Below are positions 1 through 8,335 of a stretch of 23,684 nucleotides of DNA, piece by piece. This stretch comes from Antrodiella citrinella (Eukaryota; Basidiomycota; Agaricomycetes; Polyporales; Steccherinaceae): positions 1 to 23,684 of the forward strand of contig SGPM01000390.1 in assembly GCA_004802725.1 (NCBI GenBank), read 5' to 3'. Every line of letters begins with the position of its first letter. The stretch's first letter is position 1. The translations under genes and the position numbers were made by a program. The notes under the pieces were generated by a model. That model ran no database searches. It was not told the origin of the DNA and saw only the letters and a list, made by a program, of their open reading frames with translations.

Positions 1-499
1 CCGACCATGAAATCTGCATGGAGTGTCATCGGCTCCGCCATAAACAGGTCCTCGCACCCAGTCAGCTTTTTCAGCAGAGTGCACATCTGGTTCAGCACGC
101 GATCGCATTGGCCAGGGTATGCGGGGTATATATGCGAATACTCGTGCTTGTGGTGCAGCTTCCTGAACTGGGTGGGCGTGATTGTAAATCCGTACGCAAG
201 TCTCGGTGTGGGCCACTCGGATTTGGGCATGGCGGCGAGATCGGACCACTCGTAGGGCTCGTGTCCTTCTGGAAGTCTAGAGAGTGGTCGAAACTTCCAC
301 ATGTCGACTAATCCTTTTTCAGTCTGTGATGAGGTCAATGAGTGGGATACCGATGACTGAAGTTGAGTGAACGCACGGTGCCATCTAGGACACTCTGCTG
401 CAAGAAGGTGAACATGGCTTTGTTCGCCTCGCGGGTGTTCTCCTCGTAGTCGGAGTTGTTCATATCTTTTGCGACCATTTCTTCAAATGAGGTCGACAT
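1..499 (-). CDS. Unknown fungal protein, 5' part (runs off the left edge)
   Basis: Not recognised. Two exons are readable on the minus strand. Exon 1 (499-377) starts at ATG 499 with MSTSFEEMVAKDMNNSDYEE and ends in ..SVLDGT. A 53-nt GT-AG intron (376-324, donor GTGCGT, acceptor ATCACAG, branch-like ATTGAC) joins it in phase 0 to exon 2 (323 to the window edge), which begins TEKGLVDMWKFRPLSRLPEG and stays open to base 1. The readable part is about 148 residues, hydrophilic, with no signal peptide, membrane helix or known motif; aromatic and histidine residues cluster in the segment KLHHKHEYSHIYPAYPGQ. Without the splice, exon 1 stops at 335. The long consistent exon 2 supports a real gene, but function and length are unknown. 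Confidence 0.6.
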
Positions 500-797
500 A
501 GTAAATTGGGTGTGTGACGTAGGGCTGAACCCGTGATGGACGCAGAGGCGATTGGGAGAGGCGAATTGAGTCTTGGTTGAGTCTTGACTCGCGCCACAAA
601 TCGTCCGCTGTGTGACCGTCACGCCCACCGTCACAGAGGGCACGTCGGCACGAACTTGTTGTAGTCACGATCGATCATGACATCCATCCTTACTGCTTCC
701 TAAGGGTTCGATGTCCAAGCTGACGAACGAGATAGTATGTACGTAGTAAATGTATAGTCAGAGTAACGAGGTTGGGGGAAGACGGAAATTTGGCCAG

Positions 798-818
798 GCC
801 TTCCGCTTCGCGGAAGGC
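798..818. repeat. Perfect hairpin, 9-bp arms with TTC loop
   Basis: GCCTTCCGC (798-806) is the exact reverse complement of GCGGAAGGC (810-818), separated by TTC. Nothing nearby makes it an obvious terminator. Its TTC-loop form resembles the GGGC-TTC-GCCC cores of the minisatellite at 1446-1711. Confidence 0.8.
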
Positions 819-862
819 GAAATACGAAGACTCAGGACTCAGATGTTCGCAGCGGAGAGTCT

Positions 863-880
863 GAACGAAAGCTTTCGTTC
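863..880. repeat. Perfect 18-bp palindrome
   Basis: GAACGAAAGCTTTCGTTC reads the same on both strands with no loop. It is one of three palindromes within 170 bp (also 798-818 and 948-962). A binding site or cruciform is possible; no role is shown. Confidence 0.8.
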
Positions 881-947
881 ACAGAGATGCTGTGGAACGA
901 GCTGCGAAGTGCGAAGTCCGTGAGATCTCGAGACGAGAAGGGCCAAA

Positions 948-962
948 GGCCGAATTTCGGCC
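948..962. repeat. Short perfect inverted repeat, 7-bp arms
   Basis: GGCCGAA (948-954) and TTCGGCC (956-962) are exact reverse complements around a single T at 955. It is the third short palindrome in the 798-962 stretch. No role is shown. Confidence 0.7.
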
Positions 963-1382
963 ATATTCCGACTTGAGCGTGAAGTGAAAGCAAGCCGTAA
1001 CGAGCACGACTCACCACCACAGGCGCAGCCACAACAGTCGGTGCTCGGTAGCAACACGACTCCCCCAACCAGGCTGGCGCCATTGAACTTTACGGCGGAA
1101 TGATCAGATAAAGCACAGCTATTACACATGATTATTTTCTTGAAAGCATCCATGGGATTATGCACGCAGCACGAGCTGTGAACGAGGATTGTCCAACGAC
1201 TGAGAGAGGAAGAGAGGAAGAAGAGATTTGATCTTGCGCCAATACTGTAAGAGTGTACGCGACTTCCAACCGCGACGCGCCGGAGACTGAGTTGATGTCG
1301 AGAAATGTAGCTTGACGCTTGAACTCCCACTGGAGCTGTTTCTATATATTGAAGAAATAAGCATTTGACTTAACTATTAGGC

Positions 1383-1711
1383 TTCACCTCGTATAAAACA
1401 TAGGGCTTCGCCGCACGGAGCAGAGGGCCTCTCCCACGAAATCTTGCAGAGGGCTTCGCCATGCAAAAGGAAAACACAGGGCTTCGCCCGCAAAAGACTG
1501 CAGAGGGCTTCGCCATGCATATACACAGGGCATCGCCCGCAATGGTGCAGAGGGCTTCGCCATGCAAAAGGAAAACACAGGGCTTCGCCCGCAAAAGACT
1601 GCAGAGGGCTTCGCCATGCATATACACAGGGCTTCGCTCGCAAGAAACTGCAGAGGGCTTCGCCATGCATACGCGGAGCTTCGCCGCAGAGTTGCCGAGA
1701 GCTTCGCCCAA
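1383..1711. repeat. Minisatellite with GGGCTTCGCC cores, about 101-bp period
   Basis: The element GCAGAGGGCTTCGCC begins at 1446, 1500, 1547, 1601 and 1650, so spacers alternate between about 54 and 47-49 nt. This gives a higher-order unit of 101 bp (1446-1546 and 1547-1647 nearly identical) followed by a partial third copy. Flanking degenerate cores extend it to about 1383-1711, with around twelve GCTTCGCC-like cores in all. Alternate spacers carry the AT-rich words AAAAGGAAAACACA and ATATACACA. The fact that four or more overlapping frames are open here on both strands comes from the repeat and is not evidence of coding. Confidence 0.9.
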
Positions 1712-1839
1712 GAGGATGATTTACGTACGTCTTCTGGAGCACGAGAGACTGCCACGAGAGTGATCAAGAAGTCGATGTGTTGCGATTTCGCCTGGAAGAT
1801 GTTCGAGTTCATGTGTAGGGAGGGACAGCACAGCTGCAC

Positions 1840-3193
1840 TTAGAGGCACTGCTGACTGGCGGCAGGATGGTCAGAGGAACCACAGAAAGAGCAGAAGTGA
1901 CTGCGAAGACCTGGACACTTGGTTGACTGACAAGGTGTCCGTCCGACGACGTTCCAGGAGACGCAAGCCTCGTTCCTCGAGTGGGAGGCAAGCAATTTGT
2001 TGTCATACCAGACAGAGTAGGTGGGTTCGCCGTTGGGGAGGGAGGTCTTGCCACAAACATTGGCTCGATGTCCGCCAAGGCTGCAGATAAGGCAGGTGGC
2101 CGCGACAGTATCCGACGACCTGTCAGGATGGAAGGGAAACCTAGTTGGTGCCGGATCACCTCGTCCGCTGGGCTCGTGTCGATCAGAGTACGACGGGTAA
2201 GGGTTGTAACGTAAATGGGAGGGGGAAGCGGCCGGTGAACGACAATGTGGCTCGTGTTGAGCTCGGGCATGCTCTTCTTGGATAGCAAGGCGCGTATCAC
2301 GGAGTCGGTCCTTGTATGCGCCTGAACCGACGAAGAAGGAGGTGTTAGATCCAGTAAAGTACGACTTTCGAGTTTCGATGTCGAAGCGCAAGATCGCGGG
2401 GAAGAGGGAGCTGAAATCATCCACGTCGCAGAGCCAGGCGTGATGCTCGGCAAAGCGTGCGCGTATGGTGTCGTCACAGATGTCAGCCAGGGANTTGATC
2501 AAAGTTCCTCCAGGCGTCTCGCCACTCTTCAGGTTGCATATCGGTTTCGGGAGGGAAAGAGGATGTGTCAAGGAGGTTGAGCTTCGCACCCTTGAAGTTG
2601 TGGAGTCTCTTGTACCTGGTTTCGCCCGGATTGTCGCGCATATACTTCACTACCGGCGAAGTGCATGCTGTGAGAGGGAGATGGAATCCGTGCGAGAGGA
2701 GGGAGACGTGTTGCGGAAGAGATTCAACGGGTTTGTTGGAGAACAGGTCTCCGCTCTTCTCCGTTGCGACCGTAAAGAGTTTTTTCGGTGCTGCTGCCGC
2801 TGCGGGAGCTTTCGCGGTCACGTTGGGAGGACGAACCAACCCTAAGATACGCCAGGCTGCATTCTGCTTCTCTGGACTCAGCTGCAGTAGATCGTTCAAA
2901 AATTGAAGCTTAGCATTTTGATCCGTATCTTCCACTGTGGGCGTGTGTGTGCGTGTCGGGCTTCTCGCGATCGCGTTCCCGCCTTGGGGATCGACGTCTT
3001 CTTCGCCGACTGATCTGTCTCTCCCGTTTCCATTTCCGTCTCGTCTCGCATCTCTCTCTCGAAGGCGGGTTTCTTCCACATCTGCCTGCGGCACGCTCTG
3101 ATGATCTTCCGAGTCTTCTTCATGATCGTCCTCGCGGAGCGCCTCGCGGTCCTTTCCTCCGACGCTTTGGGGACGATGGATATTTCCGACCAT
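1840..3193 (-). CDS. Gag-like protein with two C-terminal zinc knuckles (frame broken at an N)
   Basis: Probably the nucleocapsid (Gag-like) protein of a retroelement, which would bind nucleic acid in a ribonucleoprotein particle. From ATG 3193 the frame runs 233 codons to base 2495; the single ambiguous N at 2494 then shifts it. If N is surplus, the frame continues directly (..NFDQ then SLADICDD..) for 217 more residues to a stop at 1840, giving 450 residues. The N-terminal 90 residues are strongly charged (E, D, R, N rich). An Ala-rich linker and a central conserved-looking stretch follow. Residues 367-380 form a canonical CX2CX4HX4C knuckle (CLICSLGGHRANVC), and 434-449 form a CX2CX4HX6C variant. 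The layout, with a Cys-containing segment between the knuckles, recalls Gag-like proteins common in mushroom genomes. No reverse transcriptase, integrase or recombinase frame was found beside it, so it looks like an orphan or solo Gag. It is divergent from the frame starting at 3421. Confidence 0.78.
2494..2494. other. Ambiguous base N that breaks the Gag-like frame
   Basis: This is the only non-ACGT base seen. Reading without it restores a continuous frame across the site, so it most likely marks an assembly or base-calling ambiguity and not a genuine mutation. Confidence 0.85.
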
Positions 3194-3420
3194 GATTAAA
3201 TGTTTAGAAAGAACTTGATACGAGAAAAGATCTAAGCGAATGAGAGGAAGATGGAGAGTGAGGGAGCACGATACTCGAAGCTCGAGAGAGCGGTTTGCGG
3301 TACGTTCTGCCGCTTTCGGACATCGTGCTTAGTAAGCATTAGTTTGGACTCCCTCGTACCTCGGGAGTCAAACTGCACTCAACCTACGAAGACATCGTTC
3401 ACGGTTACACATAACTCGCG
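3194..3420. promoter_or_regulatory. Divergent intergenic region with inverted repeats
   Basis: These 227 bp separate the start codons of the minus-strand Gag-like gene and the plus-strand frame at 3421, so both promoters must lie here. There are two inverted repeats near the plus-strand start: TGCTTA/TAAGCA around one G (3326-3338), and GACTCCC (3347-3353) with GGGAGTC (3363-3369), which extends with a one-base bulge to GTTT/AAAC. No clear TATA box is visible. The repeats could be binding sites or an RNA hairpin in the leader; this is inference. Confidence 0.45.
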
Positions 3421-4883
3421 ATGGCCATCACAGTGAGTGTGCTTGCATTTCCATCTATACATCCAGTTGAAAGTTCCGACCTCATTCGCTCTTTGTAGGA
3501 CATCGTCATCACCAAGAACGAATTCTTCAGGCAGCTTGCCCATCAGTTCGGGCTAGCCATCGAGGCCAACAATTTCGAATCGTTTTTATACGGTCCCCAT
3601 GCCTACATCTTGCAAACATACCTATCCATTATCACTTCCAACGACGATGTCACAGCACCCTCTTTTGCGTGCCACATGCAAGTCCCATTGCGGACAATGA
3701 CCTCGCAAACAAGTTTCCCTGATCACGCTGCGTTGGCAACAACCTTATCGAACGGACGTGCAATCATCTGTGTCAACATTGTATTCCTGTGGGAGGTCAA
3801 AGGTCTTGGTAATATTTGGTACGGTCCACGAGCTCGGACAGGCAGTGGGAAGATGTTCGATCGCTACCTGCACCAGGTCAACCGCCAGGCCTTGTCGGCT
3901 TTTGCGGACCCGATGGGGAAATATCTCACGGAACTATATGCATTCCTCGCATGCGGCAACCATTTCCACCTTCTCAAATATCGCATGCCTCCGAAAGCCC
4001 TCTAAGCAAGGATCAAAGCTCACGCTGAGCAGTTGGCCAAAGAAAAAGAGGACCAAGAAAACAAGCAACCTGAGGACAAGGGACATCCGGATCCTACTAT
4101 GGTCGTCGACTCCGACTCCGACTTTCAGGCAGCTGGGAACAAGAGGCGGAAGGTGACTCAGTCTAGTCGTGCCAAAACTGCACCTACTCCACCCAAACCC
4201 ACACTCCGATCACGCTTGGAACCCTCCGAGTTCCGATCACATTTTCCGGAAGTCGTATACTACAACGAACCCATGTTCGATCCTGAAACTGAAGATACCT
4301 TATCCCTCCGGTTCCGCAATGCCTTGTAGATAGCGACCATGGCTTCTCCGTACCCCATGGAGCACGATCGTCTTCCTGGTTCTATAAGAGGCGACTCGGC
4401 AAATGATGACGAAGAAGACCTCCGGAACAAACGTGTACGTCCGCTCTATCTGATGTGACATACATTTCTCATTCAGTATTCGCAAATCAGCTACCAGGAG
4501 ACACACGCATAATGACTCTGCAGAACAACATGTCGAAAGATGCGCAGTATATACAGGACATTAGAGACGATACAGATCCTATAGACCACCAGCTCCCACT
4601 GTCTCGAGAGTACACTGGTTGGAAGCCGAACCCAACACAGCCGAACCCTCCTGCTTTGCGTCCTCGAAAGAATTCAGTAGCTGCGGAGTTGGTAGTCGAA
4701 GATCTAGCCCCCCAGTCTCATGCAGATGAGGATCATTCGTCCCCGGCTTCGGAAGGGGTGGATGATCTATACAGCAACGACGACGAAGATACATTCAATG
4801 GTGTGGGCCTCGACGACGGTACAGCCACAAATCCGCCCACATCGCCGTCCACGTCTGGCGGAGATCTAATCGACGACGAGTGA
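3421..4883 (+). pseudogene. Unknown protein frame of about 450 codons cut by in-frame TAA and TAG
   Basis: Not recognised. A short first exon (3421-3432, MAIT) is followed by a 66-nt intron with a strong GTGAGT donor (3433-3498), a long exon (3499-4432), a 44-nt intron (4433-4476) and a last exon (4477-4883). The parts add up to 1353 nt, exactly 451 codons. In this frame TAA (4003-4005, codon 173) and TAG (4327-4329, codon 281) are the only interruptions. The first part looks like a folded domain (KNEFFRQLAHQFGLAIEANN and on), the middle is a charged, coiled-coil-like and lysine-rich stretch (ARIKAHAEQLAKEKEDQENK), and the tail is acidic and Pro/Ser/Thr-rich, ending GGDLIDDE. Alternatives: a truncated 172-residue protein; a separate second gene starting at ATG 4339, only 9 nt after the TAG; or sequencing errors. 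The conserved frame across both stops favours recent nonsense mutations in one gene. Confidence 0.55.
4339..4883 (+). CDS. Alternative reading: small acidic protein of about 166 residues
   Basis: If the TAG at 4327 is a true gene end, an ATG at 4339 opens a separate frame: MASPYPMEHDRLPGSIRGDS onward (4339-4432), a 44-nt intron (4433-4476, donor GTGTAC, acceptor ATTCAG), then 4477-4883. The product is acidic and Ser/Thr/Pro-rich, with no signal peptide or domain. It shares the frame of the upstream ORF, which is why a broken single gene is preferred. A bicistronic transcript is the other option. Confidence 0.3.
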
Positions 4884-5112
4884 AAGCCCGTGGCCCAGTG
4901 GGTGGCGTATCCATTCCCATCATGTACACACATACCGCCCAGCCCGTAAGGGTTGATATGTATTCAGACACGACCCGGTGAGATTGACATCGCAAAGAAC
5001 ATAACAGACACAATCAAACAAACCTCTGACTCGTGATCAACACAAGAGCATAGGCCCAGGGCTGGGTTTCAAAAAACGTTCTCTTACATCTCACTGCGTT
5101 CTCCTCCTCCAC

Positions 5113-5806
5113 TTACTTCGTGTCGAACCCTGCCTTCCCCTTCCCCTTCCCTCCCTCCGATTCCTTGTGCTCTTCAACCTGATTGAGCGTCTCGATATCG
5201 TGTGTGCGGCGTCTCAGTTCCTTTTCCTTGAGGACGCTGGCTTCCTCGCTCGTTTCAGCCCCGGTCGGTTTCATGTCGCCTTCGGCCAGCACCCACCAAG
5301 TCCGGATGCTTCGTGAGCAAAGCGAGAACCTCTTCGTGAATAGCAGCTTGCGCGACATCGTTGTACGCGCGGACCGGTTGGCGTGATCCAGGTTGATGAG
5401 GTACCCAGAAGTTGTGACAGGATCCGAATCATCAGGACGTATCAGGATGTTAGCTTCATTGACATCCCGAAATCTCACCGTTGAGCGCATCTCGGATAAC
5501 CTTGACGAGCTCTGCGAGATCCAAGCAGTGTCGGAGTGGCCGTCCAAAGGTTTGTGAGAGCGTCTTCATCCGTACTCGTGGTAAGACAGGACCGGGTTTC
5601 TTCTCTGTCCAATGACGCGGCGCTACGATAGTTTGAATGTCGTGACGAAGATTGTCGGTGTTATGTTCTGTCCAGGATGACCCGTTTTCGCCTATGAAGC
5701 TTGACTTGACGGATGACAGAATGATGCCAACGTTGTCGAGAGGCATGGGTCGGTGAAGGTCCACCTTCGTCGTCGATTTGAAGAACAGAAAGAAAGAGGA
5801 GCGCAT
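5113..5806 (-). pseudogene. FunK1-type protein kinase-like relic
   Basis: This looks like the C-lobe part of a fungal FunK1-type kinase. One minus-strand frame (from about 5806) contains RVRMKTLSQTFGRPL and ELVKVIRDAL, matching the family's 'vGrpl .. ELv .. irDa' region before the catalytic loop. The next frame (to the stop at 5113) has FRDVNEANILIR, corresponding to the catalytic HRDxNxxNI loop with the His replaced by Phe, and then GYLINLDHAN, corresponding to the metal-binding I(D/N)xD segment. The two pieces sit in different frames around 5470-5500, with a few residues missing between them. After the LDHAN segment the expected C-lobe is replaced by a Lys/Glu/Gly-rich tail, so activity is unlikely. 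The N-terminal lobe is not found. Kinase origin is inferred from motif order; exact subfamily is less certain. Confidence 0.6.
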
Positions 5807-5842
5807 TCAAATGACCATGTGACGACGAACCTTCACTGGCAG

Positions 5843-7576
5843 GCTTGCCGACATATGGACTGTCTGTCACATTTGCGACCATCATCCCAAAGGCACGCAT
5901 AAGCACTACGAAAAGGAGCAAAATTTGGCCATTTTGTCGTTCTCCGGAATCAACGAGAAATATGAAATGGGGGTGTTTGGAACACCCGAGCTTGAGGAGC
6001 ACCTTTTGAAGTTTTTCTGTCCTGTGTGTGCAGCGAAGCGAGGCTCAGCAGCAAACCTTCGGGTAAGTTTCACTCACTGCAAAACTTGATGGTCTCGTCA
6101 GCAACTGTTCTCCTCCAGTAGTAAGGAACCTCGCAAGAGGGGATTTGATCGGGTGCAATGGTTGGAGGAGCAATTGAATGGCGTCAAGTCTTGTGATGTG
6201 AAGTTCAAGGGAGGCAATTGGGCAACTCGGTGAAGTAGATTGTTTCTGGTGTCAGGGGTTGCGGGATAAGTTCTCGTTTCCCTGGAACGATCAAGGTATG
6301 TTGCATGTATACTCCGGTTGTATTCAGTCACTGACACCGCCCGTTCGTAGCTGCGTGCTTTAGGTTGTGAGTGGAATGGGCCACCTACCGCAGGAGCACC
6401 ACCCAGGGAGCTCAGCGCCCCTCCCATTGCTAGCATCGCACACGGACAAGTGCAAGCTACCGAGGATGAGGACATGGACGTGGACGGCAACAGCGACGTC
6501 CGAACTTCAATTTCCAGTGCGCCCTCAAAGCGGCCAGTCTCTTCGGTTTCAACCATTGATTCAGGTGTCTTCGTCCAAGGATCGAGTCGCGATGCGGCAA
6601 AGAGCAGTGGGACCAAGAGCCCACCGAGTCTCGCCGGTAGTAAGTATCTGGTACACCATGTGAGTATATCATCACTGACTCAATTTCGTAGAAGCATCTA
6701 CGAGTGGTCAGCATCTCACGCAGTTTGCTACGGTGCCCACCTCTATAGCACACAGAGGCGTCGACCCAGCTGCTAAGCGTGCCCCATCACTTCTCCCACC
6801 CATTCGCGCCATACGGAAGATTGGCAGACAGAATTTGGGGACAATGTCTCCCCGATGCATTCATCCACACATTCGTCCAGAATCTGTCGTTGTCGACAGG
6901 ATCAGCGTACAAAGTATTCAATGCCTTCGCTAACTGTGGAATGGAAAAGGAGAAAGACCTTGTGGAGCTTAGTCTGCTCCTCCCCTCCCTTGAGAGCGAG
7001 GTACAGCATCTGCTCGTGGACAGAGGAATGTCGTACAGTGACTGGCTCGTCGTGCGACACGCTCTTCTGAACTGAAGCAATCACCAAGCATGTCCTGGAC
7101 CCGACCCCGACTTCGCCGCCTTCCTAGCATCCTCCTCGCCCCCTTTGACCCACCACACCCCCATTCTGCACGACATGTGTCTGCACACTTCCGCCGATAT
7201 CCGAGCCCTATCCTCGTTGCTAGCGGAATGGCCCCATGTTCAGAACCACCTCATCTCCCGCGGCTTCACATTAAACGAGTGGTTCGGCTTCCGATATGGG
7301 TTGCAAGCCATCTCGAACCTGTTGACGCGGATGAGCTTTGGCACTCGTTCGCCTTCGCCTGCGCCTGAGTCCTCTCATTTAGGGAGTCTGGGAGCTATGG
7401 CGCATATGGAGGTGTTCCAGTGCATAGGGCTGCGTTCCAAGGAAGACATCAAGGCGTTGCGGACGATGCGGCCTGAACACGTGGATGAGGTGCTTGAGAT
7501 GTTGGTTAAGGAAGGAATGAGTTATTCGGATTGTCGGTATGTGGAGGCTGAGCTAAGGAGGGTTTCGAGGAGATAG
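5843..7576 (+). pseudogene. CxxC-pair protein with three internal helical repeats, frame damaged
   Basis: Not recognised. Exon 5843-6062 follows an acceptor CTGGCAG and encodes WTVCHICDHHPKGTH .. FFCPVCAAKRG, giving two CxxC pairs; the upstream start exon was not found. A GTAAGT intron (6063-6101) leads to 6102-6295. There the frame must shift by one near 6215-6235 to reach VDCFWCQGL, a third CxxC pair. Introns 6296-6363 and 6640-6691 (GTAAGT donor, CACTGAC branch) flank an acidic Ser-rich exon (6364-6639). The following exon changes frame near 6730-6780 (frameshift, or a weak 55-nt intron 6723-6777). The C-terminal part has three repeats ending in GMSYSDWLVVRHALL, GFTLNEWFGFRYGLQ and GMSYSDCRYVEAELR, each preceded by a DL/DI..L helix and L(V/I)xxG. 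An in-frame TGA (7073-7075) separates repeat 1 from repeats 2 and 3. The Cys pairs suggest zinc binding and the repeats a helical solenoid. Probably decaying. Confidence 0.6.
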
Positions 7577-7868
7577 AGACGCTGTGTCGCGGTTTGGTTT
7601 CTCAGTACAAGTTAAAGGTCATGCATTCATTTTACGCTGTATTTTATCAAGTTGTAGCCGTCGCCCTGGGATGTTGTATGATACATCTGTGTGAAGAAGC
7701 AGAAGTTCCTTGCGCATGAAGGTGTTCTATGCTCTGCGCATGCTGAATGCCTACGTGCATGCCACTGCGGATCGCATCGACCGCATAGAACTGGTGACTT
7801 GGAAAACCTCGGGACCTTCTCACACACGCCGCCATTGCACATGTGGGACTTTCCAAGGTCTCCGAAGC
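7577..7868. other. Gap with no supported gene
   Basis: No credible coding signal was found. A minus-strand frame across 7627-7917 is Cys-rich (CNGGVCEKV .. CGRCDPQ) and lies directly downstream of the cysteine-rich exon ending at 7869, but no convincing splice joins them. Confidence 0.4.
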
Positions 7869-8190
7869 CGTTCAAAGGCCACAGATATCGTCGTGTGCTC
7901 CGCCACGCGCTGCACATTTATGGACTCGTGCATTGACATGGTTGTTCACGCTGCAGCTGCCTCTATCGAAGCACTGACACTTCGTATCACATGTGAAGCG
8001 GCCATGCTTAGTTGTACTATCTTGTCCTCCGCAGCTGGGTATCTCGTAGATTGAACTGTAGGTCTGAGGTGAACGTTGCCGCAGTCATGATGGGTATGTG
8101 TACCGCCATCTGTACCTATTGTATTCATGTCGACATGATTGCGCCGTAAAACCAAGAACAATGAGATGGACTTTTTGTTGTGAACGGAGA
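7869..8190 (-). CDS. Possible small cysteine-rich protein, two exons, start not found
   Basis: On the minus strand a 60-nt GT-AG intron (donor GTACAG, acceptor CCTACAG, roughly 8055-8114) joins, in phase 2, an exon encoding KVHLIVLGFTAQSCRHEYN to one encoding SIYEIPSCGGQDS .. FTCDTKCQCFDRGSC .. KCAARGGAHDDICGL and a stop near 7869. The joined frame has eight cysteines in about 65 residues after a short hydrophobic stretch, the pattern of fungal small secreted cysteine-rich proteins. No ATG in a suitable context precedes the hydrophobic stretch, and the upstream side overlaps the leader of the TBC gene. It may be a relic that lost its start, or chance. Function unknown. Confidence 0.3.
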
Positions 8191-8224
8191 CGCTTAGCGC
8201 GGAGATAAACGAGGGCCTGCCAAT

Positions 8225-8335
8225 CCTTCTTAGTACCTCCTGCCTGCTTTCCTCTGCTCGTTTCTTCTTCATCCTCACGCTCTTTCTTTCCGTCCTTCAC
8301 CACCGTCCTCGCATCCATCCTCGACGCTGCCATTG
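8225..8335 (+). promoter_or_regulatory. CT-rich leader/promoter of the TBC gene
   Basis: The 110 bp before the ATG at 8336 are dominated by C and T (runs such as CTTTCCTCTGCTCGTTTCTTC and CTCTTTCTTTCCGTCC). This is typical of core promoters and transcription start regions of well-expressed fungal genes. No TATA box is evident. Confidence 0.45.

Larger units (their letters stand above)
500..1380. other. Gene-free stretch with short perfect palindromes
   Basis: No convincing gene is seen; minus-strand frames of 60-163 codons here lack domain-like composition and overlap each other. The upstream region of the minus-strand gene starting at 499 lies here. The segment holds three short perfect inverted repeats: 798-818 (9-bp arms GCCTTCCGC/GCGGAAGGC, TTC loop), 863-880 (GAACGAAAGCTTTCGTTC, no loop) and 948-962 (GGCCGAA/TTCGGCC around one T). 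Confidence 0.6.

Noticed and set aside
1370..1843. Several overlapping open frames on both strands (GEALCS/AKPC-type repeats)
   Set aside because: They are produced by the minisatellite, which happens to lack stops in most frames; there is no protein-like diversity and no start context.
1809..2477. 222-codon minus-strand frame
   Set aside because: It is in a different frame over the Gag-like gene's C-terminal part, where the zinc knuckles lie; composition is Ser/Thr/Pro noise.
1383..5112. LTR retrotransposon enclosing the Gag-like gene
   Set aside because: No pair of long terminal repeats, primer-binding site or polymerase ORF could be seen, so only the Gag-like gene itself is annotated.
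6098..6616. 172-codon minus-strand frame
   Set aside because: It overlaps the plus-strand exons carrying CFWC and the acidic exon with good splice sites; it has no motif of its own.
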